A stretch of 64,000 nucleotides of DNA from contig NZ_SSMC01000002.1 of the NCBI RefSeq assembly GCF_004799345.1, positions 186,001 through 250,000 on the forward strand. Reading direction: 5' to 3'. Made by a program: the position numbers and the translations under genes. The notes below the pieces were generated by a model. It did no database searches and was not told where the DNA came from. It saw only the letters and a list, made by a program, of their open reading frames with translations. Below are positions 25,497 to 35,300 of this stretch, one piece after another; the first letter of the stretch is position 1; each line of letters begins with the position of its first letter. This DNA comes from Robertkochia marina. GTDB lineage: Bacteria > Bacteroidota > Bacteroidia > Flavobacteriales > Flavobacteriaceae.

Positions 25497-26354
25497 ATGA
25501 TATCAAAAGAACAGTTTGATAAAGAAATACAACTTATTATAGCTAATGCCCTGAGAGAGGATGTTGGCGATGGCGACCATAGCTCTCTGGCCTGTATTCC
25601 TGCTGAAGCAACAGGTGCTGCCAAGCTCCTGGTAAAAGACAAGGGGATCATTGCAGGTGTTGAGTTTGCCAAAGAGGTATTCCGGGCGGTAGATCCTGAT
25701 CTGCATATCAAGGAATTAATAGGAGATGGAGAACCCGTAAAATACGGAGATGTTGTTTTTTATGTGGAGGGGAGGTCTCAGTCTATTTTGAAGGCAGAGC
25801 GCCTGGTGCTGAACGCCATGCAGCGCATGAGTGCCGTGGCTACAAAGACCCGAAAATATGTAAATATACTGCAGGGAACAGATACCAAGGTGCTGGATAC
25901 CAGGAAAACCACCCCCGGAATTCGTGCCCTGGAAAAATGGGCCGTTAAAATTGGGGGCGGAGAGAACCACCGGTTTGCCCTTTATGATATGATCATGTTG
26001 AAAGACAATCACATCGATTTTGCCGGAGGCATCACCCGGGCCATCGAAAAAACCAGGAATTATCTTGAAGAGCATCAAAAGCATCTTAAAATAATCGTGG
26101 AGGCGAGAGACCTGGAAGAGGTTAAGGAAATTATCAGGTCAGAGGGTGTTTACAGGGTCTTGCTTGATAATTTCAGTTATGAAGACACCAGGGCTGCGGT
26201 GGCTCTGATAGGAGGTAAATGCCAGACCGAATCTTCGGGAGGTATTAATGAAAATACCCTTAAAAAATATGCAGAATGTGGTGTAGATTATATCTCATCG
26301 GGTGCACTAACGCATTCGGTTCATAATTTGGACCTGAGTTTAAAAGCAATATAA
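25497..26354 (+). CDS. nadC: nicotinate-nucleotide pyrophosphorylase (carboxylating)
   Basis: The 285-residue quinolinate phosphoribosyltransferase makes nicotinate mononucleotide from quinolinate and PRPP in de novo NAD synthesis. The signature residues are visible: LVLNAMQRMSAVAT, DTRKTTPGIRALEKWAVKIGGGENHRFALYDMIMLKDNH, the acidic VEARDLEEV and the closing TESSGGINENTLKKYAECGVDYISSGALTHS. It is followed after one base by a BrkB-family gene. Confidence 0.97.
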   Translation: MISKEQFDKEIQLIIANALREDVGDGDHSSLACIPAEATGAAKLLVKDKGIIAGVEFAKEVFRAVDPDLHIKELIGDGEPVKYGDVVFYVEGRSQSILKAERLVLNAMQRMSAVATKTRKYVNILQGTDTKVLDTRKTTPGIRALEKWAVKIGGGENHRFALYDMIMLKDNHIDFAGGITRAIEKTRNYLEEHQKHLKIIVEARDLEEVKEIIRSEGVYRVLLDNFSYEDTRAAVALIGGKCQTESSGGINENTLKKYAECGVDYISSGALTHSVHNLDLSLKAI

Positions 26355-26355
26355 G

Positions 26356-27270
26356 ATGGCAGGCACCCTGGAAGAGAAAATATTGAATCTGCCGGTGGTG
26401 AGCTCGGTGGTAAGTTTTATGCGGAGCATGAAGCTTCCCGGCTTTGAAGGGCTGGCTCTGTATGATCTGATGGAGTTATATGTGAGAGGTATAGTTCAGG
26501 GAGCCCTGACCTACCGGGCCAGTGCTATTTCGTTCAGTTTTTTTATGGCCTTGTTTCCATTTTTACTGTTTATTCTCAACCTCCTGCCCTATGTTCCTAT
26601 TCCTGATTTTCAAGTGGAATTTCTGGATCTTATCGAAAGTCTGTTGCCTCCAAAAACGGTTGCTTATTTTGATAATATTATAAAAGACATTATTCATAAT
26701 CAACGGGGAGGCTTGCTTTCATCGACCTTTTTTTTATCGGTGTTTCTGATGGGGAATGGGGTGAGTGCCATTTTTGATGGCTTTGAATCGTCTTACCATA
26801 CTCAAATTAACAGAAAACTGATACGACAGTATATGGTTTCTGTGGGGGTGGCATTGCTGTTATCGTTTATTTTGCTGTTTGCAGTGATCGGGTTTGTTTA
26901 TCTTCAATACCTGCGTATTGTTGAACCCCTGGAGGGTGGAAGCGGAGTGATCGGTATACAGGTGGCCAAGGCCTTGTTTTTTATATTTATATCCTATATT
27001 CTTACGGCCACCCTATATTATTATGGTACCACAGAAGGGAAAGAGTCGCCTTTTTTCTCGGCAGGTGCGCTGATGACAACTATATTATCGGTGATTACTA
27101 CTTTTCTTTTTGGAATTTACATAGAGTACTTTGCCATGTATAATGAGTTATATGGATCTATAGGTGCCTTACTCATATTAATGCTATATATTTGGCTAAA
27201 TGCTAACCTGCTTCTTCTGGGATATGAGTTGAATGCAGTACTTAGAACCCTAAAAAGTAAAATTGATTAA
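26356..27270 (+). CDS. YihY/BrkB-family integral membrane protein
   Basis: The 304-residue protein has about six membrane segments and the YihY/virulence-factor-BrkB pattern: GALTYRASAISFSFFMALFPFLLFIL near residue 55, then FLMGNGVSAIFDGFESSYH, and a C-terminal ELYGSIGALLILMLYIWLNANLLLLGYELNAVL. The family was once called ribonuclease BN in error and its function is still unclear. The gene is in an apparent operon with nadC (1-bp gap) and the DUF2147 gene (6-bp gap). Confidence 0.88.
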   Translation: MAGTLEEKILNLPVVSSVVSFMRSMKLPGFEGLALYDLMELYVRGIVQGALTYRASAISFSFFMALFPFLLFILNLLPYVPIPDFQVEFLDLIESLLPPKTVAYFDNIIKDIIHNQRGGLLSSTFFLSVFLMGNGVSAIFDGFESSYHTQINRKLIRQYMVSVGVALLLSFILLFAVIGFVYLQYLRIVEPLEGGSGVIGIQVAKALFFIFISYILTATLYYYGTTEGKESPFFSAGALMTTILSVITTFLFGIYIEYFAMYNELYGSIGALLILMLYIWLNANLLLLGYELNAVLRTLKSKID

Positions 27271-27276
27271 AACGTT

Positions 27277-27717
27277 ATGAAAAAAAGAGTATTCAGCAGT
27301 TTGTTGTGTTTAGGATTGTTTATCGGAGGATTGGCCTCTGCTAACGCACAAAGTGTTTTTGGAAAATGGAAAACCATAGATGACGAAACCGGAGATCCGA
27401 AGTCTATCGTTGAGATCTATGAAGAAGGAGGCCAGGTATATGGCAAGATCGTTGAGATCCTGAATAAAGACAGACAGGATGCAAAATGTACTGAATGTGA
27501 TGGTGAGAATAAAGACAAACCTATTCTTGGTATGGTGATCATTGAAGGGCTGGAGAAGGAAGATGATGCCTATGAGGGTGGAACAATTCTCGACCCTAAT
27601 AAAGGAAAAGAATACAAATGTAAGATCTGGGTTGACGAAGATAACAACAATAAGCTCAATGTTAGAGGTTATATAGCTTTCTTGTTTCGCACCCAGGAAT
27701 GGTTTAGGGTGAAGTAA
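27277..27717 (+). CDS. secreted DUF2147 protein
   Basis: The 146-residue protein has a signal peptide (MKKRVFSSLLCLGLFIGGLASANAQ) and a DUF2147 domain: GKWKTIDDETGDPKSIVEIYEEGGQVYGKIVEIL at the start, CTECDGENKDKPILGMVIIEGL in the middle and a closing beta strand set with FRTQEWFRVK. The two cysteines in KCTEC may form a disulfide. The fold is a small secreted beta-barrel of unknown function. It is the third gene of the nadC operon. Confidence 0.85.
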   Translation: MKKRVFSSLLCLGLFIGGLASANAQSVFGKWKTIDDETGDPKSIVEIYEEGGQVYGKIVEILNKDRQDAKCTECDGENKDKPILGMVIIEGLEKEDDAYEGGTILDPNKGKEYKCKIWVDEDNNNKLNVRGYIAFLFRTQEWFRVK

Positions 27718-27757
27718 TTCCTGAGCTGAATAAGAAAAATACCTGAATCACCTTTTC

Positions 27758-30220
27758 ATGATGTCGTGGTTTACCGATGTAATTCTACCCATCCCCTTAG
27801 CTAATACGTTCACTTATGAGATCACTGAGGAGCAGGCTTCTTTGCTGAAGCCAGGCTTTCGGGTGGCTGTTCCCTTTGGGAAAAACAAGGTCTATACCGG
27901 TTTGGTGTACAAGGTACACCAAATACAGCCTGAACGCTATGAAGCTAAGCCGGTGGATCAGATCCTCGACGATACACCCCTGGTGACCGGACAACAGTTG
28001 CGGCACTGGGAGTGGATCTCAGAATACTATATGTGTACCCTGGGAGAGGTCTTCAGGGCTGCAATTCCGCCTGCCTTATTACTTGAGAGTGAAACTCTGG
28101 TGGTTCGCAGGGATGATTACTCCGGAAACGAATCTGCATTAAAGGATGATGAGTGGCTGGTTTACGAGGCCTTGCAGCATCAGTCTGTTCTTAAGGTTCA
28201 GGAGGTATCGTCTATTATAGACCGTAAGCATGTGCTTCCGGTATTGAAGCGCCTGATAGATAAGGGGGTTATTCATGTTCAGGAAGAGGTTTACGAGCAG
28301 TATAAGCCTAAACTCGTCAGGTACATCCGGTTGAAAAAAGAGTATGAGGCAGATGAGGTACTTGCTGGCTTGCTGGATGAACTGGGAAGGGCTCCAAAAC
28401 AAAAAGAGGCCTTACTTCACCTGTTTCAGTTATCTGCCGGGGGAGCGCTTGTTACGGTTAAGAAATTAAAGGAGGCTTCGGGGATCAACTCCTCGGTGAT
28501 CAAGACCTTAATAGATAAAGAGATCCTGGAAGACTACCATCTGAAGCAGGACCGTATTCAGCACGAAGGTCAGGAAGAGAAAGATTCGAAGCAATTAAAT
28601 CCATATCAGGAAAAAGCCCTTGTATCCATCAGGGAGCAGTTTGAGGAGAAGGATGTGGTGCTGTTGCATGGAGTTACGGCTTCGGGAAAAACAGAAGTGT
28701 ATGTAAAGCTTATTGAGGAGGCGCTTGAGCGGGGAGAGCAGGTGTTATACCTCTTGCCTGAGATCGCATTAACCACCCAGCTTATTTCCCGCCTGAAAGA
28801 TTACTTCGGAGAGAAGGTGGGGGTGTATCATTCCCGTTACAGTGTTAATGAGAGGGTTGAGATCTGGGGTCATATTCTGGATGCAGGAGAAAAAGCCAGG
28901 GTCGTTTTAGGGGCAAGGTCGGCCATGTTGCTTCCTTTTTCGAACCTGGGTCTTGTCATTGTAGATGAGGAACATGAGGTGTCGTTCAAACAGTTTGATC
29001 CGGCACCGAGATATCATGCCAGGGATGCTGCCATTGTATTGGGTATGCAGCATGGCGCTAAAGTCTTGCTGGGTTCTGCCACCCCATCTCTGGAGACCTA
29101 TTATAATGCCGGTACGGGCAAATACGGGCTGGCGGAAATTACAAGACGACATGGTGATGTACTTATGCCTGATATCGAATTGGTAGATATTAAGGACAAG
29201 TATCGAAAAAAACGCATGCAAGGTCATTTTTCAGACCGGCTCCTGGAAGAAATGCAGGAGTGTCTGGAAGAAAAAGGGCAGATCATACTGTTTCAGAACC
29301 GAAGAGGATTTGCACCGATTTTGGAATGTAATACCTGTGGTCACGCTCCTCAGTGTCCTAATTGTGACGTTAGTCTCACCTATCATAAGTATAAAAATCA
29401 ACTGCGTTGCCACTATTGCGGCTATCATATGGCCATGCAGCTCAGCTGTCTTGCCTGTGGTAGTTCGGAAACAGATACCAAAGGCTTCGGAACAGAGCAG
29501 GTCGAGGTAGAATTAAAAGAACTATTTCCTGATCATCAAATCGGCAGGATGGATTCTGATACCACCCGGGGCAAACACGGTCATGAAAAGATCATCACCA
29601 AATTCGAGCAGCGGGAATTTGATATTCTCATCGGAACCCAGATGGTGACCAAAGGGCTTGATTTTGCAAATGTTAAATTGGTGGGGGTATTGCAGGCAGA
29701 CAGCTTGTTGAATTATCCTGATTTCAGGGCGCATGAAAGAACTTATCAATTATTGCAGCAGGTAGCCGGCCGTGCAGGAAGAAGTAAAGAAAGGGGGAAG
29801 GTGATCATTCAAACCTACGACCCCCTGCATCAGATCCTGCAACAAACCTCTATGAACCAATATCACGATATGGTCGGGGATCAGTTGAATGAGAGGCGTC
29901 TGTTTCATTATCCTCCCTTCTACAGGTTGATAAAGATCGTTTTCAGGGGAAGGGATTACAACCGTGTAAATGAAGGTAGCGAGTGGTATGCTAAAGGCCT
30001 TCGAAACAGTTTTAAAGGAACGGGAGTAGAGGTATTGGGGCCTGAATTTCCTCCGGTATCAAGGATCCGCAACCAGTATCATAAGCATATTATTGTGAAA
30101 ATACCGCAGAAGGCAGGCTTGAAACAGGTAAAAGCAAGGCTAAAAAAAATTGGCAACAGCTACGAAGCTATTGCCAATTTCCGTAATGTAAGGATAATTT
30201 TTAACGTAGATAATTATTAA
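27758..30220 (+). CDS. priA: primosomal protein N' (replication-restart helicase)
   Basis: The 820-residue protein begins MMSWFTDVILPIPLANTFTYEI; the second Met is an equally good start. The N-terminal DNA-binding domain (about 1-105, 3'BD) precedes a winged helix and then the helicase core with GVTASGKTEVY (Walker A, about residue 305), VIVDEEHE (DEEH box), GSATPSLETYYN, the zinc motifs CNTCGHAPQCPNC and CHYCG/CLACGS, GTQMVTKGLDFANV and QVAGRAGRS. It reloads the replisome at stalled forks. It is convergent with the LytTR regulator gene with 19 bp between stops. Confidence 0.96.
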   Translation: MMSWFTDVILPIPLANTFTYEITEEQASLLKPGFRVAVPFGKNKVYTGLVYKVHQIQPERYEAKPVDQILDDTPLVTGQQLRHWEWISEYYMCTLGEVFRAAIPPALLLESETLVVRRDDYSGNESALKDDEWLVYEALQHQSVLKVQEVSSIIDRKHVLPVLKRLIDKGVIHVQEEVYEQYKPKLVRYIRLKKEYEADEVLAGLLDELGRAPKQKEALLHLFQLSAGGALVTVKKLKEASGINSSVIKTLIDKEILEDYHLKQDRIQHEGQEEKDSKQLNPYQEKALVSIREQFEEKDVVLLHGVTASGKTEVYVKLIEEALERGEQVLYLLPEIALTTQLISRLKDYFGEKVGVYHSRYSVNERVEIWGHILDAGEKARVVLGARSAMLLPFSNLGLVIVDEEHEVSFKQFDPAPRYHARDAAIVLGMQHGAKVLLGSATPSLETYYNAGTGKYGLAEITRRHGDVLMPDIELVDIKDKYRKKRMQGHFSDRLLEEMQECLEEKGQIILFQNRRGFAPILECNTCGHAPQCPNCDVSLTYHKYKNQLRCHYCGYHMAMQLSCLACGSSETDTKGFGTEQVEVELKELFPDHQIGRMDSDTTRGKHGHEKIITKFEQREFDILIGTQMVTKGLDFANVKLVGVLQADSLLNYPDFRAHERTYQLLQQVAGRAGRSKERGKVIIQTYDPLHQILQQTSMNQYHDMVGDQLNERRLFHYPPFYRLIKIVFRGRDYNRVNEGSEWYAKGLRNSFKGTGVEVLGPEFPPVSRIRNQYHKHIIVKIPQKAGLKQVKARLKKIGNSYEAIANFRNVRIIFNVDNY

Positions 30221-30239
30221 TCAATACGCATTTCAATTT

Positions 30240-30929
30240 TTAGTTACTTAAGGCGTCCGCAAGCTCTTGTTTTTTGTTGCGACTCAAGGGGATCTTCTTT
30301 CCGTTAACTTCCACGCTCTTAGAGTTGAATTTTTCAACCTTATCAAGATTCACAATATAAGATTTGTGAATCCTTAAAAAACGTTCTGCCGGAAGTTCCT
30401 TCTCGAAAGACTTCATGGTGGACAGGATCACGATATTGGCCTCATCGGTAACTAACTTAATGTAGTCACCCAGGGCTTCTACCCAATTGATCTCATTTAA
30501 AAACACCTTACGCTTTTTAAGATTGCTCTTCACAAAGATATGTTCGTCGTCTTCTTTGGAGGCTACTTTGAGTTTGTGCTTTTCCTGGGCACGTTTCACT
30601 GCAGCATCAAACCTGTCTTGAGTGATAGGTTTGTGAAGATAATCGGTCACATCGTAGTCAAAAGCTTTTAAAGCGTAATCTTTACTACCGGTAATTAAAA
30701 CTACCTGTGGTGGGTCACTTAAAGACTCCAGGAGATCGAACCCGGTTACAACGGGCATCTCAATATCCAGGAATATCAATTCTACCTTCTGATTTTTCAG
30801 GCCATTTTTTGCTTCAATGGCGTTGCTGTACTCAGCAACTAGGTTTAGCATAGGGTGGTTTCTAATCAACCGTGCCACAGACATTCTTTGGATACTTGAG
30901 TCATCGACAATAATACAATTCATTCTCAT
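30240..30929 (-). CDS. LytTR-type response regulator
   Basis: About 229 residues from ATG 30929 (MRMNCIIVDDSSIQRMSVA); the ATG two codons later is equally possible. The receiver domain has the acidic pair in IIVDDS, the phospho-acceptor aspartate in ELIFLDIEMP, and TGSKDYALKAFDYDVTDYLHKPI. The C-terminal LytTR DNA-binding domain shows IFVKSNLKKRKVFLNEINWVEALGDYIKL and RFLRIHKSYIVNLDKV. No histidine kinase gene is nearby, so its partner must be elsewhere. It is divergent from the rpsF operon. Confidence 0.9.
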   Translation of the reverse strand: MRMNCIIVDDSSIQRMSVARLIRNHPMLNLVAEYSNAIEAKNGLKNQKVELIFLDIEMPVVTGFDLLESLSDPPQVVLITGSKDYALKAFDYDVTDYLHKPITQDRFDAAVKRAQEKHKLKVASKEDDEHIFVKSNLKKRKVFLNEINWVEALGDYIKLVTDEANIVILSTMKSFEKELPAERFLRIHKSYIVNLDKVEKFNSKSVEVNGKKIPLSRNKKQELADALSN

Positions 30930-31073
30930 GTTTCTCAGGTAAGTGGTTGGGTTTATGAACACTACAATGTTAATGAAAAATAAAAAGCACTGCAAAAAAA
31001 ATGTGGGGAAAAGATGAAATTAAGCGGAATACCGATGTATAACCCTCCAGGATAAATTAGAAGGGGGAAAGTG

Positions 31074-31104
31074 TTTGTAATTAAAATAATAAGTGGTAAT
31101 TTTG
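31074..31104 (+). promoter_or_regulatory. promoter of the rpsF-rpsR-rplI operon
   Basis: TTTG at 31074-31077, a 19-bp spacer, and TAATTTTG at 31097-31104 match the Bacteroidota consensus fully. The predicted start leaves a leader of about 25 nt, too short for a ribosomal-protein binding leader. Confidence 0.8.
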
Positions 31105-31136
31105 CAGCCTTAAAATAAATTTTAATACGTAAAACA

Positions 31137-31475
31137 ATGAATCATTACGAAACTGTTTTCATTCTAAATCCCGTTTTATCTGAGACTCAGGTAAAGGAAA
31201 CAGTTAAGAAGTTTGAAGATTTCTTAATCTCTAAGGGGGCAGAATTTGTAGCTAAAGAAGATTGGGGGCTAAAGAAACTGGCTTACCCTATCCAAAACAA
31301 AAAAAGTGGTTTTTACCATCTTTTTGAATTCACTGTAGCCGGAGAGGCTATCGAGCCGTTCGAGCTTGAATTCAGACGTGACGAGCGCATCATGCGTTAC
31401 CTGACCGTAAAACTGGACAAGCACGCTATTGAGTGGGCAGAGAAAAGAAGAAAAAAACTAAAAGAAAAAGCTTAA
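31137..31475 (+). CDS. rpsF: 30S ribosomal protein S6
   Basis: The 112-residue protein begins [25 protein letters not shown] and has the S6 core [21 protein letters not shown] and [22 protein letters not shown]6 binds S18 in the platform of the small subunit. It is the first gene of a three-gene operon, with 4 bp before rpsR. Confidence 0.98.
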   Translation: MNHYETVFILNPVLSETQVKETVKKFEDFLISKGAEFVAKEDWGLKKLAYPIQNKKSGFYHLFEFTVAGEAIEPFELEFRRDERIMRYLTVKLDKHAIEWAEKRRKKLKEKA

Positions 31476-31479
31476 CATT

Positions 31480-31776
31480 ATGTCATCTATAGAGCAACAA
31501 GCTAAAGGAAAAAAAGACGGAGAGATCAGATATCTGACTCCGCTTAATATAGAAACCAGCAAGCAGAAGAAATATTGCCGTTTCAAAAAGGCAGGGATCA
31601 AATATATCGACTATAAAGATCCTGATTACCTGATGAAGTTCGTAAACGAACAAGGTAAGATTCTTCCAAGAAGACTTACAGGTACTTCTTTGAAGTATCA
31701 GAGAAAGGTGTCTACCGCTATCAAAAGAGCTCGTCACCTTGCCTTAATGCCTTATGTAGGAGATTTATTAAAGTAA
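31480..31776 (+). CDS. rpsR: 30S ribosomal protein S18
   Basis: The 98-residue protein has the S18 core [25 protein letters not shown] and [30 protein letters not shown]. The usual ssb gene between S6 and S18 is missing, as is normal in this phylum. Confidence 0.98.
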   Translation: MSSIEQQAKGKKDGEIRYLTPLNIETSKQKKYCRFKKAGIKYIDYKDPDYLMKFVNEQGKILPRRLTGTSLKYQRKVSTAIKRARHLALMPYVGDLLK

Positions 31777-31789
31777 AAAACAGCAGACC

Positions 31790-32245
31790 ATGGAGCTAAT
31801 ATTAAAGAAAGACGTAGAGAACTTAGGGTTCAAAGACGATGTGGTAACTGTTAAGAACGGTTACGGACGAAACTATCTTATTCCACAAGGTTTTGCTGAA
31901 TTGGCTACGCCATCTGCAAAAAAAGTACTTGCAGAAAACCTGAAGCAAAGAGCCTTTAAAGAGAAGAAGGTAATTGAAGATGCTCAGAAGCTTGCAGGGC
32001 AGCTTAAAGAGCTTGACGTTAAGATCACTGCCAAGGCAGGATCAGGAAATAAACTGTTCGGTTCTGTAAGTAATGCAGACCTTTCTGAAGCTATCCAGAA
32101 AGAAGGAAATATAGATATCGATAAGAAGTTTATCAGCATTTTCGGAGGTAATGTTAAGGTTGCCGGGAAGTATGACGCTGTTATTCGTCTTCACCGAGAA
32201 GTTAAGGTTGATTTCCCTTTTGAAGTAATTGCTGAAGGAAATTAA
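31790..32245 (+). CDS. rplI: 50S ribosomal protein L9
   Basis: The 151-residue protein has the N-domain signature ELILKKDVENLGFKDDVVTVKNGYGRNYLIPQGFA, then a long connecting helix with KVLAENLKQRAFKEKK, and the C-domain KAGSGNKLFGSVSNADLSEAI. It closes the operon and is followed by a terminator at 32273. Confidence 0.98.
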   Translation: MELILKKDVENLGFKDDVVTVKNGYGRNYLIPQGFAELATPSAKKVLAENLKQRAFKEKKVIEDAQKLAGQLKELDVKITAKAGSGNKLFGSVSNADLSEAIQKEGNIDIDKKFISIFGGNVKVAGKYDAVIRLHREVKVDFPFEVIAEGN

Positions 32246-32272
32246 TTAATAAATTTATCTTAAAAAAAAATC

Positions 32273-32299
32273 AGGTCACTCTTTGGAGTGGCCTTTTTT
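32273..32299 (+). terminator. intrinsic terminator of the ribosomal operon
   Basis: AGGTCACTC pairs with GAGTGGCCT (one T-G wobble) around the loop TTTG, followed by TTTTT. The loop also appears to be the -33 box of the next promoter. Confidence 0.85.
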
Positions 32300-32311
32300 A
32301 TTGTAATTTTG
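32282..32311 (+). promoter_or_regulatory. promoter of the Oar-like TonB receptor gene
   Basis: TTTG at 32282-32285, an 18-bp spacer, and TAATTTTG at 32304-32311 fit the consensus. The -33 box is the loop of the upstream terminator. The predicted leader is about 32 nt. Confidence 0.7.
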
Positions 32312-32349
32312 CCCGCAACAATTCATTAGTTAACTAATTCAAATTCAAA

Positions 32350-35300
32350 ATGAAGAGATTATTACTTCTGGCGCTATTACTGGTTTTTAGTGCCACTGGT
32401 TTCTCACAGGTAACGACCTCTAATATTAAGGGTCTTGTTACCGATCCACAGAACGAACCCCTTCCTGGTGCCAGTGTAGTCGCTGTACACACCCCAACAG
32501 GAACTAACTATGGTGGTGCCACCAATTTTGATGGACGATTTAACCTCCTCAATCTCCGTGTAGGTGGGCCCTATACCATTACTGTAAGTTACATTGGTTT
32601 TATTTCTCAGGAAATCACCGATGTTTATCTGGATTTGGGTAAGTCTGCTTCCTTTGATGTAGTGCTTACGGAAGACAGTCAAAAGCTTGATGAGGTGGTA
32701 ATTGTCGCTGACCGTTCAGGACAATTCGGATCAGACCGTACAGGGGCTGAAACCAGTGTGGGTAGAAGAGAGCTTACCAGACTTCCCACCATTTCGAGGT
32801 CTGCACAAGACTTTACCAGGCTGGAACCTACCGCCAGCGGTAACTCTTTTGGAGGACGTAATGACCAGTATAACAACTTCTCTTTGGATGGAGCTGTATT
32901 TAATAACCCATTCGGACTGGATGCGGCTACTCCCGGAGGTCAGACCGATGCTCAGCCGATCTCACTGGATGCGATCGAGCAGATCCAGGTATCTGTAGCG
33001 CCTTACGATGTTACCCTTTCCGGTTTTACCGGGGCCTCTGTAAATGCCGTAACAAAAAGTGGTACCAATGAATTTTATGGAACCGTTTACGGATTCTTCA
33101 GAAATGAAGACCTAACCGGAGGCAAAATTAAAGGAGAAAGTGTGGTGAAACCTCAATTGGAACAGAATCAGTACGGATTGAGCCTTGGAGGACCTATTGT
33201 AAAAAATAAACTTTTCTTCTTCGCCAACTTCGAGCGTGATGAAAGAACCGATATCGGTACTGCCGGTTTTGTACCTTTCACAGGCAGCGGAGCTATTAAC
33301 GAATCTCGTGTAACCGAATCTGATCTGATCGCTGTTCAGGATGCTTTGGGAACCATCGTGATCGGACAGGACGAGAACGGAAATGATATTTTTTATAACC
33401 CGGGTCGTTATGAAGGATTTACCTTTGGAGCCGAGTCTACTAAAGGTATCTTCAAATTAGACTGGAACATTAATGATAACAACCGACTTGCTGTTATCTA
33501 TAACTTCCTGAATGCTTCTAAAGAGAAGCCTGCTCACCCTTCTGCACTTGGATTCCGTGGGCCGAATACCAATACCCTGCAGTTTGAAAATGCAGGATAC
33601 CAGATCAACAACAACATTCAATCTATCCAGATCGAATTAAACTCCACTCTTTCTGATCAAGCAGTGAATAAACTGCAGGTTGGATATACGCATTTTGACG
33701 ATTTCCGAAACCCACTGTCTACCCCTGCTCCGAGTATCTCTATACAGGAAGGTGGTAGTAATTATATCATTGCCGGTCATGAACCTTTCTCGATCAATAA
33801 CCGACTTGATCAGAAGGTATTCCAGATCACTGATAACCTGAACTTCTTTATTGGCGATCATACGATCACTACCGGATTTGCTTTCGAAAAGTTCGAATTT
33901 GACAATTCGTTCAACCTGGGTACTTACGGAGCTGCGGGGGTATTCTTCCCAACAGCGGGTTCTGTAGCCGATTTCCTTGCCCAGGTAGCTGACGGAAGTA
34001 TGCAAACTCAGTTTGACAACGCTATCAGCACGGCTGCGAGCTCTGAGGCTGCCGGAACCGGAAATCCCGGAGGATGGGCACTAGCAGAGACCAACGTGGG
34101 GCAGCTGGCCTTTTACCTGCAGGATGAGTGGAACGTAACAGACGATTTCAAAGTAACCGCAGGGGTTCGCTTTGACAAGCCGCTTTACTTTGATACCAAA
34201 GATAAGATCCAGGAAAATATCGACCGTAAAGGAGGTCCCGGTACCGGAACCTATCAGCCTGATGTCGTTTATTTTGATCCGGAAACCGGAGAAGCAACCA
34301 ACTTGAACTCTCTGGAATTGCCAAGCAGCGATATCCTGATTTCACCACGACTTGGTTTTAACTGGGATGTTAAAGGAGATAACTCCTTTAAAGTTCGCGG
34401 AGGTTCGGGTGTGTTTACCGGTAGATTCCCATTCGTGTGGTTAGGAAACCAGGTTCAGGGAGTCGATTTCTTCTTCTACCAGGTAGTAGATCCTGACTTT
34501 AAGTGGCCACAGGTTTGGAGAAACAGCCTTGGCGCAGACTACCGATTTGATAACGGATTGATCCTGACCACCGACCTGTCTTATACCAAAGACCTGAATG
34601 CAGCTCACGTACAGAACTGGGGACTTAACACACCAAGCGGAACACTGCAAGGTGTAGATAACAGACCGGTGTACCTGGACAGTGATAAGGCTCAACTTTT
34701 TGGAGGACCAACGAGTGCCTATGTATTTACGAACTCTGATAAAGGTCGTATCTGGAACGCCACCTTTAAGGCTCAGAAGAATTTCAACAACGGACTTTAC
34801 ACAAGTCTTGCTTATTCTTACCTGAATGCTAAAGACGTAAACTCAATTGAGGCTGAGATCACCGGAGATGCATTTGTTGGAAACCCGGTATCAGGTAATG
34901 CCAATAACGATATTTTAGGATTCTCTAAATATGGAGATACCCACCGTTTCATTGGGGTTTTCTCCAAGCAGTTCAAATACGGAGGTGACCGTTGGGGAAC
35001 TACCATCTCCTTATTCGGAGAATATGCCCAGGGAGGTCGTTTTAACTATACCTACGGGGGAGACATTAACAATGATGGTTCTAACTTTAATGACCTGTTG
35101 TATATCCCTACTCAGGGTGAGCTCGGGCAGATGAACTTCAGCAGCGATGCAGATCGTCAGGCCTTTGAAGCTTATATCCAACAGGATGATTACCTGAGCG
35201 AGAACCGAGGACAGTATGCAGAGCGTTATGCTGCGATTGCGCCATGGAGAAGCCGTTGGGATATTAAGATCCTTCAGGATTACAACTTCAAAGTGGGTGG

